From Alphaproteobacteria bacterium (GTDB lineage: Bacteria > Pseudomonadota > Alphaproteobacteria > GCA-2731375): 12,516 bases of DNA. The notes beneath the pieces are model-generated. The model was not told where the DNA came from. It did no database searches and saw nothing but the letters and a program-made list of their open reading frames with translations. Positions 1-5,009 of the stretch are shown in pieces. The first letter of the stretch is position 1; every line of letters begins with the position of its first letter. Location: assembly GCA_028281075.1 (NCBI GenBank), contig JANQKO010000291.1, forward strand, positions 1-12,516, in the 5' to 3' direction. Both the position numbers and the translations under genes were made by a program.

Positions 1-1
1 G

Positions 2-847
2 TTCCGCGAGGAGATGCCCGAGCGCTTCTTCATGGAGGGCGTGTCGGAGCAGAACATCATCGGCATGGCGGCCGGCCTGGCGATGGACGGGTTCATCCCC
101 TACGTCAACACGATCGCCACCTTCATCACCCGGCGCTGCTACGAGCAGGTCGCGGTGGACCTGTGCATGCACGACCTGCCGGTGCGCCTGATCGCCAACG
201 GCGGCGGCACGGTCTACGCGCCGCTGGGGCCGACGCATCTCGCCATCGAGGACATCGCCATCATGCGGGCGCTGCCGCGCATGACCGTGCTGGCGCCGTG
301 CGACGCCGACGAGATGCGGCGCCTGATGCCGGAGACGGCCGAGCTGCCGGGCCCGTGCTACATCCGCCTGGCCAAGGGCGGCGACGAGGTGGTGTCGGGC
401 GACGACGCCGAGGCCGCGATCGGCAAGGCGATCACCATGCGGCCCGGCGGCCGGGTGCTGCTGATCGGCACCGGCGTGATGACGACCCGGGCGCTGCATG
501 CCGCCGACCTGCTGGCCGCGCGGGGCATCGATTGCGGCCTGATCCACCTGCATACCGTGAAGCCGCTGGACGCGGCCGCGCTGCTGGCCGCCGCCGAACG
601 GGCGGAGGCGGTGGTGACGGTCGAGGAGCATACGACCGTCGGCGGCCTGGGCAGCGCCGTCGCCGACCTGCTGCTGGAGCGCCTGCCGGGCCGGACCCCG
701 GCCATGCTGCGCCTCGGCATCCCGGACCGCTTTCCCGACAGGTATGGCAGCCAGGACGACCTGCTGGACCATTACGGCCTGCAGCCGGCGCCGATCGCCG
801 AGCAGGTGGCGGCGTTCGTGGCCGATACGGCGAAGAGGGCGGCCTAG
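2..847 (+). CDS. Transketolase C-terminal subunit (5' end outside window)
   Basis: This is the pyrimidine-binding plus C-terminal half of a two-subunit, thiamine-diphosphate-dependent transketolase. The frame is open to the left edge (FREE precedes the first Met), so the Met at position 14 is probably internal. The GVSEQN motif places the catalytic Glu about 16 residues into the visible part. It is followed by an AAGLAMDGFIPYVNTIATF stretch, the FITRRCYEQ cofactor-pocket segment and GPTHLAIEDIAIMR. A Transketolase_C fold (GGRVLLIGTGVM, TVEEHTTVGGLGSAV) fills roughly residues 145-265. The N-terminal subunit should lie immediately to the left. Split transketolases in sugar-nucleotide clusters are often specialised enzymes that transfer a two-carbon unit, rather than pentose-phosphate housekeeping copies. 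The position next to oxygenase, methyltransferase and RmlD-like genes favours that reading, but the substrate cannot be told. A 1-deoxyxylulose-5-phosphate synthase-like role is less likely because the N-terminal part is missing. Confidence 0.9.
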   Translation, partial: FREEMPERFFMEGVSEQNIIGMAAGLAMDGFIPYVNTIATFITRRCYEQVAVDLCMHDLPVRLIANGGGTVYAPLGPTHLAIEDIAIMRALPRMTVLAPCDADEMRRLMPETAELPGPCYIRLAKGGDEVVSGDDAEAAIGKAITMRPGGRVLLIGTGVMTTRALHAADLLAARGIDCGLIHLHTVKPLDAAALLAAAERAEAVVTVEEHTTVGGLGSAVADLLLERLPGRTPAMLRLGIPDRFPDRYGSQDDLLDHYGLQPAPIAEQVAAFVADTAKRAA

Positions 848-879
848 TGCGCGCGCGCTTGTCGGGGACCGGCCCGATG

Positions 880-1179
880 TCACTCTCCGGCGTTCGTGGC
901 GATATCCGCCGGCAGCAGGTCGTCGATCTCGACCTCCAGCGCCGTGGCCAGGGCCGCCATCGTGCGCAGCGTGCCGTCCTTTCGACCGATCTCGATTTCG
1001 GACAGGTACGGCCGCGAGATGCCGCTGCGTTCGGCCAGCTCGCCGACCGTCAGGCCACGATGTTCACGCCAAACGCGCAACGGATTCTCGCCGTCGAGAA
1101 TCCGTTCGGCCATTTCGAAGGGGATGTGTTCATCCGCGCCCGCGGCGATGGTCTGAGGCGTCTTCGGCGGCCGGGTCAT
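880..1179 (-). CDS. XRE-family helix-turn-helix protein, antitoxin-like
   Basis: This 99-residue DNA-binding protein has a short variable N-terminus (about 1-20), a linker with ENPLRVWREHRG (31-42) and an HTH_3 domain at about 34-90. The HTH core is LTVGELAERSGISRPYLSEI, followed by the family's G(R/K)-x-G-(T/S)-L-x-T-(M/L) signature and a closing LEVEIDDLLP. The 'ENPLRVWREHRGLT' entry into the HTH is typical of antitoxins paired with RelE/ParE-type toxins whose gene lies just upstream. The start at 1179 is backed by AGGAGA about 9 nt upstream (minus strand). No intact toxin gene is present, because upstream lies the oppositely oriented oxygenase gene. The gene sits antisense inside a plus-strand sugar operon and looks like an inserted orphan antitoxin or autoregulator. 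A TATC-N4-GATA inverted repeat at about 1193-1204, just ahead of the start, could be an operator. Confidence 0.82.
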   Translation of the reverse strand: MTRPPKTPQTIAAGADEHIPFEMAERILDGENPLRVWREHRGLTVGELAERSGISRPYLSEIEIGRKDGTLRTMAALATALEVEIDDLLPADIATNAGE

Positions 1180-1191
1180 GGTGATGGTCTC

Positions 1192-1251
1192 CTATCGGTA
1201 GATATCGCCGCGAAAGCCAATGTCGTCAAGGTTGTCGAGGTGGCGGCGTGA
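1192..1251 (-). pseudogene. Possible 3' remnant of a RelE-type toxin gene
   Basis: On the minus strand, a frame ending in TAG at 1194-1192 encodes a tail reading IGFRGDIYR-stop. RelE/ParE-superfamily toxins characteristically end in a (V/I)GHR-x-(D/E)-(V/I)YR motif just before an XRE antitoxin gene. The stop lies 12 nt before the antitoxin ATG, with the antitoxin's ribosome-binding site overlapping it, which is the usual toxin-antitoxin spacing. Upstream of about 1248 the frame runs into the oxygenase gene and loses resemblance, so at most about 18 codons would remain. The match is short and could be chance. Confidence 0.2.
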
Positions 1252-2075
1252 GCGCGGCGCGGGAACCGGTCCAGGGTTTCCTCGACGAAGAAACGGCGAA
1301 CCTCAGCCGCGACTTCATCGAACAGGGCTACGTGATCCGGCCGGTCGACGACCAGGTCGCGCTGGGCCGGCTGCGTGACGCCATGGCGGCGATCGCGGCC
1401 GAGCATCTGGGCCAGCCGGCGCCGGGCTCGGCGGGCGGCTTCATGAACGGCATCCACGGCCAGGTCGACGCCGCCGGCTTGAACGCCCTGCGCCTCAGGG
1501 TGATCAACGGCGTCAACGACCTGCCCTGGGCGCGCGAAGCCTATTACAGCCTGGCACGGTCCGCGCTGGAGCGGCTGGTCGGCAACGAGCTGGCCATGCA
1601 GCGCCGCCTGAACCTGTCGATCCAGATGCCGGGCGACGACAGCTCGCTGCTGGCCGTGCACGCCGACGTCTGGGACGGCGACTCGCCGTTCGAGGTCGTG
1701 GTCTGGCTGCCGCTGGTCGACTGCCTGCGCACCAAGAGCATGTTCATCCTGCCGCCCGACGCGCAGGCCAGGCACGAGGCGCAATGGCGCGCGTTCGACG
1801 GCAAGAGCACCGACGATCTGTTCGCCGCCATCGAACCGGACATCGTCTGGCTCGACGTGCCCTACGGCTCGGTCCTGCTGTTCAGCCAGAACCTGATGCA
1901 CGGCAACCGGATCAACCGCGAGTACGAGACCCGCTGGTCGATGAACTGCCGCTTCAAGAGCCTGTTCTCGCCCTATGCCCAGAAGCGGCTGGGCGAGTTC
2001 TTCGAGCCGATCACGGTCCGCGCGGCGACGCGGATCGGCATGTCCCACCGGATGCCGGAGGCCTTCGATGAGTAA
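1248..2075 (+). CDS. 2OG-Fe(II) oxygenase, phytanoyl-CoA dioxygenase-like (sporadic carbohydrate cluster type)
   Basis: This 275-residue protein has a double-stranded beta-helix fold of the PhyH superfamily. The iron-binding triad is visible as H138-x-D140 (AVHADVWDG) and H218 (NLMHGN). R229 in ETRWSMNCRF is the likely 2-oxoglutarate carboxylate ligand. Such enzymes hydroxylate or oxidise a substrate with O2 and 2-oxoglutarate in the cytoplasm. Gene order, directly followed by a LIC12192-type protein, matches the family annotated as 'sporadic carbohydrate cluster 2OG-Fe(II) oxygenase', so a sugar nucleotide or sugar intermediate is the inferred substrate. The start is GTG at 1248, with GAGG about 7 nt upstream. 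No better ATG precedes the conserved N-terminal part. The end overlaps the next gene by 8 nt (ATGAGTAA), implying translational coupling. Family membership is from recall of conserved features, not a search. Confidence 0.85.
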   Translation: MSAAREPVQGFLDEETANLSRDFIEQGYVIRPVDDQVALGRLRDAMAAIAAEHLGQPAPGSAGGFMNGIHGQVDAAGLNALRLRVINGVNDLPWAREAYYSLARSALERLVGNELAMQRRLNLSIQMPGDDSSLLAVHADVWDGDSPFEVVVWLPLVDCLRTKSMFILPPDAQARHEAQWRAFDGKSTDDLFAAIEPDIVWLDVPYGSVLLFSQNLMHGNRINREYETRWSMNCRFKSLFSPYAQKRLGEFFEPITVRAATRIGMSHRMPEAFDE

Positions 2076-2472
2076 CCGCGTCGGCTATCGCGGCTATATC
2101 GCCAGCCGCCCGGTGCGCGGCCAGACCTGGCCGCAGCACGTGCAGAACCTGGTGGTACGCGACTATGCCCAGCGCAACGGCCTGCACTACCTGTTGAGCG
2201 CCACCGAATACGCCATGGGCGGCTGCTACATGAACCTGCAGACGGTGCTGGACGAGATCGAGGCGGTCGAGGGCGTGATCTGCTTCAGCCTGTTCATGCT
2301 GCCGCGGCGGCCCGAGAGGCGCCGCGCCGTCTACGAGCGGGTCCTAGAAGCCGGAGCCGAGCTGCACGGCGCGCTGGAGAACCTTCCGGTGCGCTCGCCG
2401 GAGGACGTGGCCCGGCTGGAGGACGTGTTCATGGTCGACCGTTTCGCCGCCAGCTCGTCCGTGCCGGGCTGA
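2068..2472 (+). CDS. Sporadic carbohydrate cluster protein, LIC12192-like family
   Basis: This small protein of 134 residues has no enzymatic motif that I can assign. It opens with GYRGYIASRPVRGQTWPQHV, continues with a conserved-looking NLVVRDYAQRNGL, LLSATEYAMGGCYMNL and ICFSLFMLPRR, and ends in a Pro/Ser-rich tail. These features agree with the short family named after Leptospira LIC12192, which recurs next to a 2OG-Fe(II) oxygenase and methyltransferases in patchily distributed carbohydrate clusters and has no known function. The start at 2068 lies inside the stop region of the oxygenase gene (8-nt overlap), and the reading frame upstream of this ATG is a shadow of that gene. There is no signal peptide or membrane segment, so it is probably cytoplasmic. 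The TEYAMGGCYM segment with its Cys is a candidate active or binding site, on the strength of its unusual composition only. Confidence 0.82.
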   Translation: MSNRVGYRGYIASRPVRGQTWPQHVQNLVVRDYAQRNGLHYLLSATEYAMGGCYMNLQTVLDEIEAVEGVICFSLFMLPRRPERRRAVYERVLEAGAELHGALENLPVRSPEDVARLEDVFMVDRFAASSSVPG

Positions 2473-2475
2473 GCC

Positions 2476-3138
2476 ATGGGTTATGTCGACTTCGTCGGGC
2501 CGGTGCACACGGCCACCAAGCGCGACTACGTGCAGCGCGTGGTCGCGCACGACAAGGCCGAGTGCGCCGAGGTCGCCGGCCGCTTCGGTGCCGACTATTG
2601 GGACGGCGAGCGGAAATACGGCTTCGGCGGCTACCGCTACGACGGCCGCTGGCGGCCGGTGGCCGAGGCGATGGTCCGGCACTACGGTCTGACGCCGGGC
2701 GCGCGTATCCTGGACGTCGGCTGCGGCAAGGGCTTCCTGCTCTACGAGTTCACGCAAGTGCTGCCGGGAATCGAGGTCGCCGGCATCGACATCTCGGACT
2801 ACGCGATCGCCAACGCCAAGGCCGAGGTCCTGCCCCGTCTCGCGGTCGGCGACGCCAGCCGCCTGCCCTGGGCCGACGACAGCTTCGACCTGGTCTATTC
2901 GATCAACACGCTGCACAACCTGCGCAATTTCGACCTGCACGCATCGCTAGCCGAAATCCAGAGAGTCGGCCTCGGGCCGAAGCATGTGACGATCGAATCC
3001 TACCGAAACGAGCGGGAGAAAGCGAACCTGCTGTACTGGCAGCTTACCTGCCGGGCCTTCCTGATGCCGGCGGAGTGGGAATTCGCCTTCGGCCAGGCCG
3101 GCTATGACGGCGATTACGGCTGCATCTATTTCGAGTAG
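2476..3138 (+). CDS. Class I SAM-dependent methyltransferase
   Basis: This 220-residue methyltransferase has a Rossmann core at about 70-165. Motif I is ILDVGCGKG (78-86), the acidic SAM-ribose residue lies in GIDIS (103-107), LAVGDASRLPWADDSFDLVYSIN-type motifs II/III follow, and the post-core helix is NTLHNL. The roughly 65 residues ahead of the core carry an aromatic segment (ADYWDGERKYGFGGYRYDGRW) seen in methyltransferases of capsule and LPS loci. The start is only 3 nt after the previous stop, with no separate promoter, so it is part of the same operon. C-methylation, O-methylation or N-methylation of a sugar or sugar nucleotide is inferred from context, and the acceptor atom cannot be read from the sequence. 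Codon use in the last third (CTA, AGA) is slightly less GC-biased than in the neighbours. Confidence 0.85.
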   Translation: MGYVDFVGPVHTATKRDYVQRVVAHDKAECAEVAGRFGADYWDGERKYGFGGYRYDGRWRPVAEAMVRHYGLTPGARILDVGCGKGFLLYEFTQVLPGIEVAGIDISDYAIANAKAEVLPRLAVGDASRLPWADDSFDLVYSINTLHNLRNFDLHASLAEIQRVGLGPKHVTIESYRNEREKANLLYWQLTCRAFLMPAEWEFAFGQAGYDGDYGCIYFE

Positions 3139-3160
3139 CGGGCGAGCGCGGAGGGACGAT

Positions 3161-3841
3161 ATGGGCGCACGCACCAGGGAAGCGCAATACGAGGACTGCC
3201 TCGCGGTGGCCGAGCGCAGCGGCGTCACCCGGCTCGGCCTGATGACCAACCAGGTCTGGCACGACGATCCGAAGCGGCTGGCCTTCCTGCTGGCGCGCTA
3301 CAAGTTCGTCGCCAAGATGTTCGGCGGGCAGGGGCGGGTGCTGGAGGTCGGCTGCGGCGACGCCTTCGGCAGCCGCGTCGTCAAGCAGGACGTGGCCGCG
3401 CTTACCGTGCTGGACATCGACCCGATCTTCGTCGACGACATCCGGCAGCGCATGGCGGCGGACTGGCCGCTGACGGCCGACGTGCACGACATGCTGACGG
3501 GGTCCTATCCCGGCGATTTCGACGCGGCCTACAGCCTGGACGTGCTGGAGCATATCGCGGCGGAGGACGAGCGCCGGTTCGTCGGCAACATCGCCGGCTC
3601 GCTGTCGGACGCGGGCGAGCTGATCGTCGGCATGCCGTCGCTGAACAGCCAGGCCTATGCCTCGCCGCAGAGCAAGGCGGGGCACATCAACTGCAAGCAC
3701 GCGCCCGACCTGAAGGCGCTGATGCAGGAATTCTTTCGGCACGTCTTCATCTTCTCGATGAACGACGAGGTCGTGCATACCGGCTACTGGCCGATGGCGC
3801 ATTACTATCTGGCGCTCTGCTGCGGCAAACGGATGCCGTGA
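3161..3841 (+). CDS. Class I SAM-dependent methyltransferase (second of the cluster)
   Basis: This 226-residue protein has motif I VLEVGCGDAFG (60-70), the acidic loop VLDIDP (83-88) and a YSLDVLEHI motif (124-132), where the LEH signature is typical of Methyltransf_11/23-like enzymes such as UbiG relatives. The N-terminal QVWHDDPKRLAFLLARYKFVAKMF helix is shared with methyltransferases of polysaccharide and LPS loci. The ATG at 3161 is chosen over the upstream in-frame ATG at 3104, because 3104 lies inside the previous gene and GGAGGGA sits about 5 nt ahead of 3161. The stop overlaps the GTG start of the next gene by 4 nt (GTGA), so the two are translationally coupled. The two methyltransferases share little beyond the SAM fold and probably act on different positions or substrates. 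Confidence 0.86.
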   Translation: MGARTREAQYEDCLAVAERSGVTRLGLMTNQVWHDDPKRLAFLLARYKFVAKMFGGQGRVLEVGCGDAFGSRVVKQDVAALTVLDIDPIFVDDIRQRMAADWPLTADVHDMLTGSYPGDFDAAYSLDVLEHIAAEDERRFVGNIAGSLSDAGELIVGMPSLNSQAYASPQSKAGHINCKHAPDLKALMQEFFRHVFIFSMNDEVVHTGYWPMAHYYLALCCGKRMP

Positions 3842-4692
3842 CGCCGGGGGGGCGCATACTGGTCGCAGGCGGTGACGGCCTGGTCGGCGCCGGGCTGGCC
3901 CGCCATCTGAGCGCCGCCGGCGTCGAGGTGGTGGCGACGACGCGCCGCCGCGACGGGCCGCTGTTCCTGGACGTGGCGGCGGCGGCCGACGCGCCGCCGG
4001 CGCTGCCGCGCGCCGATGCCGCCGTGCTCTGCGCCGGCGTCGCCCGGCTGGCGGACTGCGAGCGGGACCCCGACGGCTCGCGGCGGGTGAATGTCGACGG
4101 CATCGTCGGCATCGCCGCGGCGCTGGTCCAGCAGGGCGCCTATGTGCTGCACCTGTCGAGCGACAAGGTCTTCGACGGCCAGGCGGCCCAGCGCCGGCGG
4201 GAGGCGCCGACCTGTCCGCTGACGCGGTACGGCGCGCAGAAGGTGGCGGCCGAACGCGGCGTGCTCGGGCTCGACGGCGAGGTCGGCGTGCTGCGGCTGA
4301 GCAAGGTCCTGGCGCCGTCGCTGCCGCTGCTGAACGACTGGGCCGCGGCTTTGCGCGCCGGGACGCCGATCGCGCCGTTCACGGACATGTACCTGGCGCC
4401 GGTGCCGCTGGATCTGGTCTGCCGCCTGATCGCGTGCCTGCTGCGGGCCCGCGCGGTCGGCCTCTACCAGTGCTCGGGCGCGTCGGACCGGAGTTACGTG
4501 GCGCTGGCGGAGACCTTCGTCCGGGGCCTGTCGGCCGACCCGGCGCTGATCGCGCCCTGCCGGTCCGGCCTCGATCCGGCGGCGCTGTCGCCGAACACGA
4601 CGCTGGACATGTCGGTGGAAGCCGCGCGGTTCGGCATCGGCCAGCCGGCGTTCGACGACGTCGTCAGCGACATCGCCGCGGTCCTGCGCTAG
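3838..4692 (+). CDS. RmlD-like NAD(P)-dependent sugar-nucleotide reductase (extended SDR)
   Basis: This 284-residue extended short-chain dehydrogenase/reductase resembles dTDP-4-dehydrorhamnose reductase. The N-terminal dinucleotide motif is GGDGLVG (11-17). The catalytic segment includes LSSDKVFDG (106-114, equivalent to the STDYVFDG of RmlD) and YGAQK (131-135) as the Tyr-x-x-x-Lys pair. The C-terminal part has the QCSGASDRSYVALAE block used for substrate-side contacts. RmlD family members reduce 4-keto-sugar nucleotides, so this is the likely final reduction of the pathway encoded upstream, although the exact sugar is unknown. GTG is the start codon and overlaps the stop of the preceding methyltransferase. 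It ends the plus-strand operon. The dinucleotide loop differs from the usual GxxGQLG, so another NAD(P)-dependent epimerase or reductase is possible. Confidence 0.86.
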   Translation: MTPGGRILVAGGDGLVGAGLARHLSAAGVEVVATTRRRDGPLFLDVAAAADAPPALPRADAAVLCAGVARLADCERDPDGSRRVNVDGIVGIAAALVQQGAYVLHLSSDKVFDGQAAQRRREAPTCPLTRYGAQKVAAERGVLGLDGEVGVLRLSKVLAPSLPLLNDWAAALRAGTPIAPFTDMYLAPVPLDLVCRLIACLLRARAVGLYQCSGASDRSYVALAETFVRGLSADPALIAPCRSGLDPAALSPNTTLDMSVEAARFGIGQPAFDDVVSDIAAVLR

Positions 4693-4783
4693 CGCCGTCG
4701 CTGTTGGGGGCCGCCCCTGTTGCTTTCGGCAATTTCGGGGGCTGATGGCAGATCCTTCGAGACGCGGCTTTGCCGCTCCTCAG

Positions 4784-4941
4784 AGCTTGTGAAGAAATCG
4801 CTTCCGACTCAAGGAAAGCCGTCATGCTGGCGCAGGCCAGCATCCAGCGGCATCGCAACCGGTCGAAAAACAACAAACGTGGATCCTGGCCTTCGCCAGG
4901 ATGACGACTTGGGGGGCTTCGGTGCAATTTCTTCACAGGCT
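4784..4941. mobile_element. MITE-like element, 158 bp, with terminal inverted repeats and 5-bp target duplication
   Basis: The left end AGCTTGTGAAGAAATCG (4784-4800) and the reverse complement of the right end, AGCCTGTGAAGAAATTG (4941-4925), match at 15 of 17 positions. CTCAG lies directly outside both ends (4779-4783 and 4942-4946) as a 5-bp direct repeat. Removing the element plus one CTCAG restores the palindromic repeat around it, which strongly supports insertion. It has no coding capacity, so it would need a transposase in trans whose insertion sequence shares these ends. The element boundaries are inferred from the repeat geometry. Confidence 0.6.
4821..4905. repeat. Pair of REP-like hairpins in inverted orientation (REPIN-like) inside the MITE-like element
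   Basis: The 26-bp arms at 4821-4846 and 4880-4905 are inverted repeats of each other (23 of 26 match). Each arm is itself a hairpin with an 8-bp stem and 4-nt loop: ATGCTGGC/GCCAGCAT (4824-4843) and ATCCTGGC/GCCAGGAT (4883-4902). A 33-bp A-rich spacer separates them. Head-to-head REP pairs of this sort are common non-autonomous repeats. The two arms have diverged from each other while each keeps its own stem intact, suggesting hairpin formation has been maintained. Confidence 0.6.
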
Positions 4942-5009
4942 CTCAGGATGAGGCCTTAATTTGATATCAATCTCCGACCTCGCGTCGCGGCCGTCTCGAA
5001 ACAGGGCGG

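Larger units (their letters stand above)
4751..4956. repeat. Palindromic intergenic repeat, split by an insertion
   Basis: The outer halves are 4751-4783 and 4947-4956. Joined without the intervening DNA, they make a hairpin. ATCCT (4752-4756) pairs with AGGAT (4782-4783 plus 4947-4949), GAG (4759-4761) pairs with CTC (4779-4781), and GCGGC-TTT-GCCGC (4764-4776) forms the tip. CCTTCGAGACGCG...CTCCTCAGGATGAGG palindromes of this type are scattered through intergenic DNA of many alphaproteobacteria, which I recall rather than searched. Here the stem is interrupted exactly where the MITE-like element sits. Confidence 0.65.
4693..5009. other. Gene-free, repeat-filled convergent intergenic region
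   Basis: This region lies between the ends of two converging genes and holds no credible coding sequence. The short frames here translate repeat DNA (for example HPGEGQDP). Just after the plus-strand stop, GGGG-GCCG-CCCC (4706-4717) followed by TGTTGCTTTC could weakly terminate the sugar operon. The centre (4751-4956) is occupied by the nested repeats listed separately. TTGATATCAA at 4961-4970 is a perfect 10-bp palindrome of unknown role. Confidence 0.7.

Noticed and set aside
163..1251. A 362-codon plus-strand frame spanning the transketolase end and the XRE gene
   Set aside because: Arg/Gly/Ala-rich out-of-frame translation. The real genes there are the transketolase (plus) and the XRE protein (minus), both with recognisable motifs.
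3104..3160. Upstream ATG (3104) as the start of the second cluster methyltransferase
   Set aside because: It lies inside the preceding gene, and a good GGAGGGA ribosome-binding site precedes the ATG at 3161.
4664..4936. A 90-codon minus-strand frame containing HPGEGQDP
   Set aside because: This peptide is the usual spurious translation of a dispersed intergenic hairpin repeat. The DNA is the MITE/REP nest and has no ribosome-binding site.
4784..4941. CRISPR-like array or structured RNA in the repeat-rich gap
   Set aside because: There are only two copies of the internal motif, in inverted rather than direct orientation. The geometry (terminal inverted repeats plus target duplication) is explained by a MITE-like insertion.
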